The notes under the pieces: model-generated
What the model was told of the DNA's origin: nothing
Seen by the model: only the letters and a program-made list of their open reading frames with translations
Databases searched by the model: none
Assembly (NCBI GenBank): GCA_943787445.1
Contig: CALSML010000006.1
Location: 1 to 64,000 of the forward strand
Direction: 5' to 3'
Length of the DNA: 64,000 nt
Source: an uncultured Alphaproteobacteria bacterium
GTDB taxonomy: Bacteria; Pseudomonadota; Alphaproteobacteria; UBA6615
Shown here: positions 27,740 through 37,802 of the stretch, one piece after another
How the letters are laid out: each line of letters begins with the position of its first letter
How positions within the stretch are numbered: position 1 is the stretch's first letter
Made by a program: the position numbers and the translations under genes

Positions 27740-28681
27740 GCGAAGGCGCGCTCGCAGATTTCACGGGCGCGTTCATTCGCCCGTCGGATGTCGATGGAGA
27801 GACCTTCGCGGAAGGCCCGCAGGGCGGGGTTCTGGCGCGCTTCATGGGTGACATAGCCAAACGGCCGATAAGGCCCGGGAAGGCGGAATGGCAGGACGGC
27901 GAACACGCCGGATTCCACCAGGCTGCCGGCGATCAGATCGGGCAGCACGGTCAGCATGTCCGAGTGCTCCATGACCGCATGCATGGCCCCGGCCGAATTG
28001 CTCTCGAAGGCCGGCAGATCAATGAAGTCGACCCCGACCGCGGTCAGGGCCAGTCGGGTGTCACGATTGAGCAGGCTGCCGCGGGCATGGGTGATCCAGC
28101 GCGCCCTGGACAACATCTCGGGCGTGATGGGTTTCTCGGAAAGCAGCTGGATGCCCGGCGCGGCAGACAATCACGTTCTCGCCCCGGGTCAGGCGCTCGA
28201 CGGTCAGGTTCGGGTTGCCTTCGATCACATCCACTGGTGCCATGATCAGATCGAGTTCCCCTTCGACCAGCCGGGTCAGCAGTGAGGGAGCGTAGTCGTT
28301 CTGCAGATTGATCCGGATATCGGGATGACGTTCCAGCCAGGATGCAATGAACCCCGAAGCCACCCGTTGGCTGTGAAAGGGTGGCGCGCCGATCCGCAAT
28401 TCTCCCTGCTCGCCCGAGGCGACCCTGTTGGCGAGCTGCGATATCTGGTCGGTCGAGGCCCGGATCGAGCGCCCATGATTGGCAAGCTCCGTGCCCAGAG
28501 GTGTCGGGGTGACCGGATTGCGCCGCGAGGCAAAGAGCGGGGCACCGAGCTCGGCTTCCAATGCGCTGGCCATGCGGCTGAGAGCAGGCTGGCTGGTGTT
28601 CAGGCGCTCAGCGGCCACGGTGAACGAGCCGCAATCAAAGATTTCGGTGAGCTGAATAAGGTGCTTGGGATCAATTATCAT
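27736..28681 (-). CDS. LysR-family transcriptional regulator (one frameshift)
   Basis: About 315 codons. The N-terminal winged HTH is typical: FDCGSFTVAAERLNTSQPAL, then SRMASALEAELGAPLF (residues about 14-50). The effector domain follows: ELRIGAPPFHSQRV, DLIMAPVDV, SDMLTVLPDLIAGSLVES. One extra base near 28148 separates the halves; removing it gives AGHPLLSEKPITP. It is divergent from the TRAP operon, and a perfect palindrome covers its start codon, so it most likely represses itself and controls dctPQM and the sulfatase in response to the transported compound. Confidence 0.9.
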
Positions 28682-28697
28682 ATCAGAATGATATGAT
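28677..28697. promoter_or_regulatory. Perfect palindrome, probable LysR operator
   Basis: ATCATATCA, GAA, TGATATGAT: a 9-bp perfect inverted repeat with 3-nt centre, overlapping the LysR ATG (28679-28681). A second, looser inverted pair ATGAT...ATCAT occupies 28693-28712. Both lie in the 119-nt divergent region between LysR and dctP, as expected for two LysR dimer sites. Confidence 0.7.
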
Positions 28698-28800
28698 TAC
28701 ATGAATTATCATGATTTTTCAATCTTTTGTCTCTGGGCTAACCTTGCCGCAACAAAAAACACCGGACAACCGGTTCGATCAAAACCTAAGGGAGGTAACG

Positions 28801-29840
28801 ATGCGTCTTTTCTCACGCCTGACACTCGCAACCGCGACCCTGGCAGCGCTTATGGCGATGCCGGGCATTGCCCATGCGAAAGAACGAATTCTGACCAACT
28901 GCTTCTGGCCGCCGCAACACTATATGTGCACCAAGGTGCTGCCGACCTGGGGCAAGTGGGTTGAAGAAGCGACCGAGGGTCGTGTCACGATCCAGATTCC
29001 GCCGAAGTCTCTGGCGTCACCGCCCGAGCAGTGGGGCTCGGTCGAAAAGGGCATCGCGGATGCCGCGGTCCAGTTCAATGGCTTCGTCGCCAACCGTGTC
29101 GCCGGTCCGCTGGTCGCCATGCAGCCCTTCGTGGCCAGTGCAGATGCGCCGGCCATGTCACAGGCGCTCTGGGAGACCTATCAGGAGTATTTCCCGGACG
29201 AGTACAAGGGCGTTCACGCGCTGTCCATGTGGGTGATCACCCCGGCCGAGGTGTATAGCCAGAACGACACGCCGATCAACTCGATCGACGACCTGAAATC
29301 CCGCAAGATCTGGGCGTTGCCCGGGACCGTTGCCAACCTGATGAAGAAGGTCGGCGTGGGTGTGGTTGCGGGTCCGGCCGTGCAGGCCAACGAGGTGATC
29401 TCGCGCGGCGTGGTTGATGGGCATATCGGGCTGAGCCCGGTTTCCATCGCGCAGTTCCAGATCGGGCCATACACCAAGTCAATGACCCGGTTCAAAACCC
29501 GGATCTATTCCACCAGCTTCTCCTTCGTCATGAACGAAAAGAAGTGGGCCGAGATTTCACCGGCAGATCAGGCGGCGATCACCGCTGTCAGTGGTTCCAA
29601 GTTCGGTCGCATGGCTGCGCAGTTCTGGGTCGATGGTGATGCCGCGGCCATTGCGCGGTTCAAATCCGAATGGGGTATTCGATGTGTATGATGCTGATAC
29701 CGGCATTCGAGAATGCGCTGAAGGCTGAATCGAAGTTCCTGACCGATGGCTGGATCAAGAAGGCCACGGCCAAGGGGATCGACGGACAGGGCGCATATGA
29801 CTTCTATGTGTCCCGGGTCAACGAACTGTCGAAGCTCTAG
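28801..29840 (+). CDS. dctP: TRAP transporter solute-binding protein, DctP family (frameshifted near 3' end)
   Basis: Periplasmic binding protein of a tripartite ATP-independent transporter. The signal peptide ends GIAHA (about residues 20-26); the mature protein begins KERILTNCFWPPQHYMC. Family features are GKWVEEATEGRVTIQIPPKS, the region near DLKSRKIWALPGTVAN, and SFSFVMNEKKW. Two single-base insertions near 29690 and 29702 break the last 50 codons; removing them gives EWGIDVYDADTAFENALKAE and an end FYVSRVNELSKL at TAG 29838. The GGGAGGT ribosome site is strong. The ligand is unknown. Confidence 0.92.
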
Positions 29841-29896
29841 GTCTCTGAGCCAGGTTCTCTGAACGTCACGTTGTCCTTAACCGGGGAGGGTACGCC

Positions 29897-30406
29897 ATGC
29901 AGTCCGTCGCACGCGCCGTGCTGCCGCGTATCCTCTCGGTTCTCGAGAATGTTTCGGCAGTCCTCTTGTTTCTGATGATGGCGTTGACCTTTGTCGACGT
30001 GATCGGACGCTATTTTTTCACCGCGCCGGTGTTCGGGGCGGCAGAAATGATTCAATTTCTGCTCGCCATGACGATCTTTGGCGGGCTGAGCCTTGTGAAT
30101 GCACGCGACAGCCACATCACCGTCGAACTGTTCGAACCTTGGCTGCAGCGGCGCATCCCGCGTCTGCAACCCATCATGGTACAGACTTTCTCCGTTATCG
30201 TAATGATCATCATCGCATGGCAGCTCACCGTTTTCGCGATTGAAGCCCATGAACTGGGCAGCATGACGGTCGTGCTGGAATGGCCGCTTGTGGTGGTGGC
30301 CGGCACCGTTGCCGGTCTTTCCGTGGTGAGCCTGATTGCACAAATTCTCGGTCTGATGCTGTCCGGTGATCCGGATTTCGTTGCCGATCATGGTGATCCG
30401 ATATGA
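29897..30406 (+). CDS. dctQ: TRAP transporter small permease, DctQ family
   Basis: 169-aa membrane protein with four hydrophobic segments (about residues 15-37, 47-68, 92-112, 125-150). DctQ features include LTFVDVIGRYFF after the first helix, GAAEMIQFLLAMTIFGGLS, and the NARDSHITVELF loop. It pairs with DctM to form the sodium-driven membrane unit. The last bases overlap the dctM start (ATGA). Confidence 0.9.
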   Translation: MQSVARAVLPRILSVLENVSAVLLFLMMALTFVDVIGRYFFTAPVFGAAEMIQFLLAMTIFGGLSLVNARDSHITVELFEPWLQRRIPRLQPIMVQTFSVIVMIIIAWQLTVFAIEAHELGSMTVVLEWPLVVVAGTVAGLSVVSLIAQILGLMLSGDPDFVADHGDPI

Positions 30407-31698
30407 GCACCGCTCTGATCGGCTTCGGCGTCCTCCTGCTGCTCTGTTTCTTCGGGTTTCGTGTCGGCTTTGCGACCCTGCTGGTGGGGCTGGTCGGATT
30501 TGCCCTGCAGCGCGGCTGGTCGCCGGCCCTGTCCATGACGGGGCAGCAGATCATGGACGACGCGATGGCCTACAATCTGAGCGTCATCCCGCTGTTTATC
30601 CTGATGGGCGTGTTTATCTATCGCGCGGATATCTCGCGCGATCTCTACACTGCGGCCTATTCCGGGCTCGGACGTTTCCGCGGCGGGCTTGCGCTGTCGA
30701 CGGTGTTAGCCTGCGCCGGGTTTTCAGCCGTGTCGGGCTCATCGGTAGCGACTGCGGCCACCATGACCCGCGTCGCCATGCCGCCGATGCGGAAATACAA
30801 TTATCACGATAGCCTGTCCGCGGGCACGATCGCGGCGGGCGGCACGCTGGGGATCATGATCCCGCCTTCCGTGCCGCTGGTGATCTACGGCATTGTGGCC
30901 GAGCAGGATATTGGCAAACTGTTCATCGCGGGTGTCCTACCGGGTATCCTGCTCGTGGCGCTCTTTTTGGGCGCGGTGGCGGTTGTTGTCCGCCTCGATC
31001 CGAAGGCCGGTCCGGCGGGCGAGCCGCTCGACAAGGACGAGGCCCGTCGCGCCCAGCGTGCGGTCTGGCCGGTGCTGGCATTGTTCCTGTTGGTGCTTGG
31101 TGGGATCTACGGGAAGTTTTTCACGCCCACCGAAGCCTCGGGTATCGGCGCGGTGGGCGCCGCGGTGATCGCGTTTGCACGCGGACATCTGCGCTCGATT
31201 GCCGAGTGGCGGGCCGCGCTGGTTGAAGCGACCCGGACCACCGCAACATTGTTCATCGTGATCTTTGGTGCACTGGTGTTTGCCCAATTCATCAACCTGT
31301 CGGGCCTGCCCTATGATCTGGTTGATATCGTCGATGATTTCGAGTTCTCGGCTACGCAGCTGGTGATCTTCGTTGCCATCATCGCGATTCTGATGGGAAT
31401 GATCTTCGAATCCATTGGCATTCTCCTGCTGCTGGTGCCGGTCTTCCTGCCGTCTCTTTTTGCAGCCGGGGTCGACATGATCTGGTTCGGGATCATTGTC
31501 GTTCTGGTCACCGAACTGGGCCTGATCACGCCGCCGATCGGCATGAATGTCTTCGTCGTGCGATCGGTGATGCCCGATATCCGGATCGGCCACATCTTTC
31601 GCGGGGTGGTGGCCTTCATCGTCGCGGATCTGGTCGCCCTCGTTCTAGTGTTTCTCATTCCCGCTATCGCGGTTTTCCTGCCGGCTCTCATGGAGTGA
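30403..31698 (+). CDS. dctM: TRAP transporter large permease, DctM family
   Basis: 431-aa permease with about 12 hydrophobic segments. Signatures: FILMGVFIYRADISRDLY, FSAVSGSSVATAATM, GGTLGIMIPPSVPLVIYGI (the conserved DctM loop, about residues 146-164), and ELGLITPPIGMNVFVV. The intact frame is in contrast to dctP. It is the second half of the membrane unit and is followed 27 nt later by a sulfatase, which suggests that the imported solute is the sulfatase substrate or product. Confidence 0.95.
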   Translation: MSTALIGFGVLLLLCFFGFRVGFATLLVGLVGFALQRGWSPALSMTGQQIMDDAMAYNLSVIPLFILMGVFIYRADISRDLYTAAYSGLGRFRGGLALSTVLACAGFSAVSGSSVATAATMTRVAMPPMRKYNYHDSLSAGTIAAGGTLGIMIPPSVPLVIYGIVAEQDIGKLFIAGVLPGILLVALFLGAVAVVVRLDPKAGPAGEPLDKDEARRAQRAVWPVLALFLLVLGGIYGKFFTPTEASGIGAVGAAVIAFARGHLRSIAEWRAALVEATRTTATLFIVIFGALVFAQFINLSGLPYDLVDIVDDFEFSATQLVIFVAIIAILMGMIFESIGILLLLVPVFLPSLFAAGVDMIWFGIIVVLVTELGLITPPIGMNVFVVRSVMPDIRIGHIFRGVVAFIVADLVALVLVFLIPAIAVFLPALME

Positions 31699-31725
31699 CC
31701 GGCTGCCCGTTTGTTGGAGAGTTCT

Positions 31726-33354
31726 ATGGGTAAAATGCGCAACGTTCTCTGGATCATGGCAGACCAGCTGCGCTGGGATTATCTGTCCTGTTATGGCCAT
31801 CCGCACATGGATACGCCGAATATCGACCGCCTTGCGAGCAAGGGTGTGCGGTTCAACAAGGCCTATGTGCAGTCACCGATCTGTGGCCCGTCCCGGATGA
31901 GTTTCTACACCGGTCGTTATGTGCGCAGTCATGGTGCGACCTGGAACGGCTTCCCGCTGCGGGTGGGTGAGCCGACACTGGGCGATCATCTGCGCGAGCT
32001 GGATGCGGAATGTGTGCTGGTCGGCAAGACCCACATGATTCCCGACATGGAGGGCATGAAGCGTCTGGGGATCGACCCGGAATCGATCATCGGGGTGCAC
32101 ACATCCGAATGCGGGTTCACGCCGTTCGAACGTGATGACGGCATGCACCCGGATGGCTATTACGACAAGAACCCGCCCTATGACGATTATCTGCGCGAAC
32201 AGGGCCTTGACGGCGACAATCCCTGGGAAGAATGGGCGAATTCGGCCGAGGACGACGACGGTTCGCTGCTGTCGGGCTGGTTGCTGAAGAACTCTGACAA
32301 GCCCGCGCGAGTGCCCGAAGAACATTCCGAGACGCCCTATCTGACGAACCGCGGCATCGAGTTCATCGAGCAGGCAGGCGACAAGCCGTGGTTGTGTCAC
32401 CTGTCCTTTATCAAGCCCCACTGGCCCTATATCGTGCCGCCGCCCTATCACAACATGTACGGGCCCGAACATATCATTCCGCCTGTGCGGTCCAAAGCCG
32501 AGCGGATGACCGATCACCCGGTCTACAGGGCCTGGCAGAACCATCGCGTGTGCAAGGCCTTTGCCCGCGACGAAGTGCGCGAATGCGTGATCCCGGCCTA
32601 TATGGGCCTGATCAAGCAACTCGATGATCAGCTGGGCCGGATGTTCAAGTTTCTGGAAGACACCGGCCGTATGGACGACACCATGATCGTGATGTCATCG
32701 GATCATGGTGACTATCTGGGTGACCACTGGCTGGGGGAGAAAGACCTCTTCCACGACGCCTCCGCGCGCGTGCCCCTGATCATCTACGACCCCCGCGAAG
32801 AGGCAGATGGAACCCGTGGCACCGTCTGTGATGAGCTTGTGGAAGGGATCGATCTGGCACCGACATTTGTGGAACTGATGGGCGGGGACGCCAAGCCGCA
32901 CATCATGGAAGGGCGCTCGCTGGTGCCGTTGCTTGAAGGCAAGAAGGTCCAGTGGCGCCAATACGCGATCTCCGAATACGACTATTCGACCCGTCAGTCG
33001 CGGCTGGAACTGGAGCTTGATGAGGCGGACGCGCGTCTGGTGATGATCTTCGACGGACGCTGGAAGTACATCCATGCCGAAGGCTTCCGCCCGTTGCTGT
33101 TTGATCTGGAGAATGATCCGGGAGAACTAGTTGATCTGGGTGCGGACCCGGAGCATGAGGACACGCGGGCGCGCCTGCATGAAGCCATGTTCGCCTGGGC
33201 GCGCAAGCATCACTCGCGCATCACCCGGACACCGGAGCAGATCAACAAGATGGCCGCCGGTGGAGAGCCGCCGGGAATCCTGATTGGGTACTGGGATGAA
33301 GAGGAAATCCGCGAATCCGGGCGCAAAAGCGTGCACCCGCCGGTGAACCTCTAG
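31726..33354 (+). CDS. Sulfatase-family hydrolase (arylsulfatase or phosphonate monoesterase type)
   Basis: 542 aa, cytosolic (no signal peptide). The formylglycine site is SPICGPSRMSFYTG, with Cys53 in the CxPSR motif. Metal and catalytic residues appear in IMADQLRWD (Asp13), VGKTHM and SSDHGDYLGDHW (about 325-336). The C-terminal part includes WKYIHAEGFRPLLFDLENDP, the normal sulfatase tail. The family hydrolyses sulfate esters, phosphonate monoesters or phosphodiesters; the sequence cannot separate these. Last gene of the TRAP operon. No formylglycine-generating enzyme is in the window, so maturation depends on a distant gene. Confidence 0.9.
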   Translation: MGKMRNVLWIMADQLRWDYLSCYGHPHMDTPNIDRLASKGVRFNKAYVQSPICGPSRMSFYTGRYVRSHGATWNGFPLRVGEPTLGDHLRELDAECVLVGKTHMIPDMEGMKRLGIDPESIIGVHTSECGFTPFERDDGMHPDGYYDKNPPYDDYLREQGLDGDNPWEEWANSAEDDDGSLLSGWLLKNSDKPARVPEEHSETPYLTNRGIEFIEQAGDKPWLCHLSFIKPHWPYIVPPPYHNMYGPEHIIPPVRSKAERMTDHPVYRAWQNHRVCKAFARDEVRECVIPAYMGLIKQLDDQLGRMFKFLEDTGRMDDTMIVMSSDHGDYLGDHWLGEKDLFHDASARVPLIIYDPREEADGTRGTVCDELVEGIDLAPTFVELMGGDAKPHIMEGRSLVPLLEGKKVQWRQYAISEYDYSTRQSRLELELDEADARLVMIFDGRWKYIHAEGFRPLLFDLENDPGELVDLGADPEHEDTRARLHEAMFAWARKHHSRITRTPEQINKMAAGGEPPGILIGYWDEEEIRESGRKSVHPPVNL

Positions 33355-33360
33355 GTTCGA

Positions 33361-33831
33361 TCAATACGGAATCTTATCTTCGGACACCGCCCAGGCCTTG
33401 AATGCCTTGATCGATTCCCCGTGGAGCATCTGCTCGGTCGGGATGGTGCGTTCCGCGATGGGTTTGGGGATTTCCAGATAGAGAAAGGCGTCGTCGAAAT
33501 CGATTTCGGCGGCGTCGGCTTTTGTGTTGCCGTAGAAGATGCGGTCAAGACGCGCCCAGTAGATGGCGCTCAGGCACATGGGGCAGGGCTCGCAGCTTGT
33601 GTAAACTTCGCAGCCTTCCAGGTTGAAGGTGCCCAGCTTTGCGCAAGCCTGCCGCATCGCCACGACTTCGGCATGGGCCGTCGGGTCGTTCGAACTTGTG
33701 ACCTGATTGGTGCCTTCGGCCACAATCTCGCCGTCACGCACGATGACTGCCCCAAAAGGACCGCCAGTACCGTCCGCGACGTTCTTTTCCGCCAGCGCAA
33801 TGGCCGCGCGCATGAATTGATTTCGGTCCAT
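33361..33831 (-). CDS. Guanine deaminase-like nucleoside/nucleobase deaminase
   Basis: 156-aa cytidine-deaminase-fold zinc enzyme. Zinc and catalytic motifs: TAHAEVVAM (HAE at about residues 56-58) and CEPCPMCLSAIYWA (PCxxC). The length and C-terminus (AFLYLEIPKP, then the KIPY end) fit bacterial guanine deaminase, which converts guanine to xanthine, rather than tRNA adenosine deaminase. ATG 33831 (MDRNQFM) has GGAAG upstream; a longer frame to 33858 is unlikely. It is divergent from xdhAB across 117 nt, whose product would oxidise xanthine to urate. Confidence 0.85.
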   Translation of the reverse strand: MDRNQFMRAAIALAEKNVADGTGGPFGAVIVRDGEIVAEGTNQVTSSNDPTAHAEVVAMRQACAKLGTFNLEGCEVYTSCEPCPMCLSAIYWARLDRIFYGNTKADAAEIDFDDAFLYLEIPKPIAERTIPTEQMLHGESIKAFKAWAVSEDKIPY

Positions 33832-33948
33832 GATCCAACTTCCCTTGTTATTCCCCAAACCGTAGCACGCAGCCCCAGTGATCTAACAATAGTGGGGGTC
33901 GCCAACACGGTGTGTGGCGTTATAGGCTCAAATGTTTGCGATAGTTTG

Positions 33949-35361
33949 GTGGGTAAGAATTTGACGATTAATTTCAGCCTGAACGGTGAGCCTTGCCAGG
34001 AGGCATCGGTCGCACCGACAAAGACCGTTCTTGAGTATCTTCGGGAAGATCATGGTCTGACCGGAACCAAGGAAGGGTGCGCCGAGGGGGATTGCGGTGC
34101 GTGCAGTGTGGTTCTCGTGCGCAACGGGACTGATCAGCGCGTGGCGGTGAATTCCTGTTTGCTGACGGTTGGGCAACTTGATGGCGCCGATCTGATCACG
34201 GTTGAAGGTCTGTCGGAGCGGAACGGTGAATTGGAGGCCGTCCAGCAGGCGGTCGTGACCGAGGATGGGACGCAGTGCGGGTTCTGCACGCCGGGCTTTG
34301 TCATGGCGCTGCATGCTTTGCGCCACACGGGTGAAACCGTGACCGAAGAAATCATCCATGACGCGCTTGCGGGCAATCTCTGCCGGTGCACCGGGTATCG
34401 CTCCATTGTGGATGCGGCCCGTTCGGCCTGTACCGAACCCGCCGAGAATTCCACTCCCCGTGCGGATCGCGAGACCGGTGAATGGCACGAATTCGGTGAC
34501 GAGAAATTTCTGGCACCCAGGACTCTTGATGATCTGCTGGCTGCACGCTTGGCCCATCCGGATGCGCCGCTGCTGTCCGGTGGCACCGATCTGGGATTGT
34601 CGTTCAGCAAGGGACGAAAGCACTTCCCGGTCACGATCTTTACTCAGGATGTTTCTGAGCTGCGCCGGATCGAAAACACCGCCACCACGCTGACCATTGG
34701 TGCGGCGGCTACCTATACCGAAGCGCTGCCATTCGTGACGGCGGCCTGGCCGTCTTTCGCTACCCTCATTCGTCGGATCGGGTCCCGCCAGATCCGCAAT
34801 GTGGGAACCATTGGTGGCAATATCGGCAATGCGTCGCCCATCGGTGACACACCGCCCTGCCTGATCGCGCTAGATGCGAAGCTACATCTGCATGGTCAGA
34901 ATGGCCCACGGGATATCCCTCTGGAGGATTACTTCCTCGATTATCGCAAGACCGATCTGGCAGCCGACGAGGTCATATCGGCGGTCGAGATTCCCAAGCT
35001 GTCGGACGGACAAGTCTTCCGGGCCTACAAGGTTTCGAAACGCTATGATCAGGATATTTCGGCCGTGATTGGCGCGTTTCGTCTGACGATCAAGGACAAT
35101 ATCGTGACGGACGCGCGTATTGCGTTCGGCGGCATGGCCGCAACCCCAAAGCGGGCCGTGAAATGTGAGGCCGGGCTGATCGGAAAGGCCTGGACCGAAG
35201 ACACTGCCCGGGATGTGGGGGAGCTGATCGCCGAGGACTTTGCACCGATTGACGATCATCGGGCGAGTGCGGCCTATCGGGTCCGAGTGGGGACCAATCT
35301 GTTTGTCCGTCTGTTCCGTGATCTGGCGGGGCAGGACGCGACCGATGTGGTGACGCTATGA
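33949..35361 (+). CDS. xdhA: Xanthine dehydrogenase small subunit
   Basis: About 470 aa. The N-terminal 2Fe-2S domain has cysteines at about 44, 49 and 52 (GCAEGDCGACSVVL); the second 2Fe-2S domain has CGFCTPGF and LCRCTGYRSIV. The FAD domain is marked by LLSGGTDLGLSFSK and RNVGTIGGNIGNASPIGDTPP. The start is taken as GTG 33949; TTG 33961 is an alternative, and neither has a strong ribosome site. The stop overlaps the xdhB ATG. The subunit order matches Rhodobacter-type XdhAB. Confidence 0.93.
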   Translation: MGKNLTINFSLNGEPCQEASVAPTKTVLEYLREDHGLTGTKEGCAEGDCGACSVVLVRNGTDQRVAVNSCLLTVGQLDGADLITVEGLSERNGELEAVQQAVVTEDGTQCGFCTPGFVMALHALRHTGETVTEEIIHDALAGNLCRCTGYRSIVDAARSACTEPAENSTPRADRETGEWHEFGDEKFLAPRTLDDLLAARLAHPDAPLLSGGTDLGLSFSKGRKHFPVTIFTQDVSELRRIENTATTLTIGAAATYTEALPFVTAAWPSFATLIRRIGSRQIRNVGTIGGNIGNASPIGDTPPCLIALDAKLHLHGQNGPRDIPLEDYFLDYRKTDLAADEVISAVEIPKLSDGQVFRAYKVSKRYDQDISAVIGAFRLTIKDNIVTDARIAFGGMAATPKRAVKCEAGLIGKAWTEDTARDVGELIAEDFAPIDDHRASAAYRVRVGTNLFVRLFRDLAGQDATDVVTL

Positions 35362-37678
35362 GTGCTGCAGAAGACATTGTCGGCGCCGTCCACACGAAGG
35401 TACGTCATGACAGCGCCCGCGGCCATGTCACCGGCAGCGCCCGCTATATCGACGACATGCCCCAGCTGCCCGGGACACTGGAGGTCGTGCTTGTCACCAG
35501 TCCGTATGCCCATGCAAAGATCGTCTCGATCGATGTGAGCGCGGCACGCGCCGCCGCTGGCGTCTCATGGTGTGGTCACGGCAACGGATATTCCCGGCCA
35601 TAACGATATCGGCCCAATCTTCGATGGGGAGCCGGTTCTGGCCTCCGGGATTGTCGACTATGCCGGGGCGCCGGTGGTGGCGATTGGTGCGGAAACCTAT
35701 GATCAGGGGCTCGCGGCAGCGGCACTGGTGAAAATTGTCTACGAAGAACTGCCCGCAGTGCTCGAGATCGAGGATGCGCTGGAGCAGGAACTCTATACCT
35801 ATCCGCCGCAGATCATGACCTATGGGGACCCCGAGACGGCTATTGCCGGGGCTGCACGCAAAGTTGCGGGTGAAGTCCGGTGCGGGGGTCAGGATCATTT
35901 CTATCTGGAGAGTAATATTGCGCTGGCGGTGCCGCGCGATGACGGCGATCTGGACGTATTCAGCTCCACGCAGCACCCCAGCGAAGCGCAGCACGGTGTG
36001 GCGCATACGATTGGCGTGCCCACCAATGCAGTGACGGTCGAGGTGCGCCGTATGGGTGGTGGCTTCGGAGGCAAGGAAAGCCAGCCCACCATCATTGCGG
36101 CGATCGCGGCCTTGCTGGCGAACCAGACGGGACGCCCGGCCAAGCTGCGCCTGCGCCGGGACGACGACATGATCGTGACCGGCAAGCGGCATGACTTCCT
36201 GTTCCGCTACACCGCCGGCTTCGATGATGACGGCCGGATCGCTGGTGTGGACATACTGATGGGCATGCGCTCGGGGAATGTGGCCGATCTCAGCCCTGGG
36301 GTGCTGGCCCGTGCGCTGTGTCATGCAGACAATTGCTACTACCTGCCCAATGCGGTTCTGCGTGGCTATCCGTGCAAGACCAACACCGTGTCAAACACGG
36401 CGTTTCGCGGCTTTGGCGGACCCCAGGGCATGCTGGTCATCGAGTTGATCCTGGAGCATATCGCCAGAGAACTCGGGGTGTCCCTCGATGATGTGCGTGG
36501 TGTGAATTACTATGGCACGGATGAGCGCAATGTGACGCCCTATCAGCAGACGGTGAAAGACAACATCATCGTCCCACTGGTGGAGCAGCTGAAGTCCGAG
36601 ATCGATTTTGACGGGATGTCCCGGGCGGTCGATGCATTCAATGCATCCCACGAGACCCTGAAAAAAGGCCTCGCTCTGATGCCGGTGAAGTTCGGCATAT
36701 CGTTCAACACACCTAAGCTCAACCAGGCCGGCGCGCTGGTTCATGTCTATACCGATGGCAGCGTGCACTTGAACCATGGCGGCACGGAAATGGGGCAGGG
36801 CCTGTTCACCAAGGTCGCCCAGGTGGTGGCCTCAACCTTCCAGATCGATCTCGACAACATCAAGATTTCCGCGACGCGGACGGACAAGGTGCCCAACACC
36901 TCGGCAACGGCCGCGTCCTCCGGCTCCGATCTGAACGGCATGGCGGCCCTGAACGCCTCCGAAATCATCAAGGGCCGCATGACCGATGTCGCGGCGGCGC
37001 ATTTCGGCGTGGATCGCGACAGTATCGCGTTTCGGGCCAATCGCATTTATGCGGGCAATGAGAGTGTTTCGTTCTCCGAGCTGGCACAGATGACCTATGA
37101 CGAGCGCCAGTCCTTGTCAGCGGCGGGCTATTACAGCACGCCAGGCCTGCACTGGGATGCGGCCAAGCTGGTCGGCAATCCGTTCTACTATTTCACCTAT
37201 GGCGCAGCGGTGGCCGAGGTGGTGATCGACACCCTGACCGGCGAAAGCCGCGTGCTGCGGGCCGATTTGCTGCAGGATGTCGGCAGTTCCCTGAACCCGG
37301 CCATCGATCTGGGGCAGATCGAAGGGGCCTTCGTGCAGGGGCAGGGCTGGCTGACCTCGGAGGAACTGGTCTGGGACGGGCAGGGCCGCCTGATGACCCA
37401 CGGTCCCTCCACTTACAAGATTCCCGGCAGCCGGGATGTGCCTCCGGTCTTCAATGTGCATCTTCTCGAGGATGCCCCAAACCGTTTCCCGACGGTATTT
37501 CGGTCCAAGGCCGTGGGCGAGCCGCCGCTCATGCTGGCCATATCGGTCTGGCTGGCCATCTCGCGATGCCGTGTCGCGAACCATGGATCACCGCCATCTG
37601 GTGAAACTGGATGCACCGGCGACGCCCGAAGCCATTCTGAACGCGGTGGAAGACATCCGGATTCGCGATCAGAGCTGA
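35358..37678 (+). CDS. xdhB: Xanthine dehydrogenase large (molybdopterin) subunit (two frameshifts)
   Basis: About 773 codons, normal for XdhB. Features: VTGSARYIDDMPQLPGTLE, GQDHFYLESNIALAVPRDDG, the cofactor loop MGGGFGGKESQ, NTAFRGFGGPQGM (substrate arginine), and the catalytic glutamate in KAVGEPPLMLAIS. One extra T at about 35565 and another at about 37561 break the frame; removing them restores GVHGVVTATDIPGH and LAIRDAVSRT. It acts with XdhA on xanthine or hypoxanthine. No xdhC chaperone is adjacent. Confidence 0.93.
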
Positions 37679-37764
37679 CGGACACCGCGAAACCTCTTCG
37701 CAGTTGCAGCAAAGTTTCTCGCCACGACCCCGTGTTTCGTGCTAACGCGTGCGCATATTATTCA

Positions 37765-37790
37765 GCCGCCCGCGCAGGCGGCGCTTTTTT
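37765..37790 (+). terminator. Hairpin with T tract between xdhB and typA
   Basis: GCCGCC, CGCGCA, GGCGGC followed by GCTTTTTTTAG. The stem is six perfect GC pairs with seven T residues, like a Rho-independent terminator. It lies 87 nt after xdhB but its T tract ends only about 12 nt before the typA start, so typA must be transcribed through it unless transcription begins inside it. Confidence 0.7.
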
Positions 37791-37802
37791 TAGGTGCATC
37801 CG

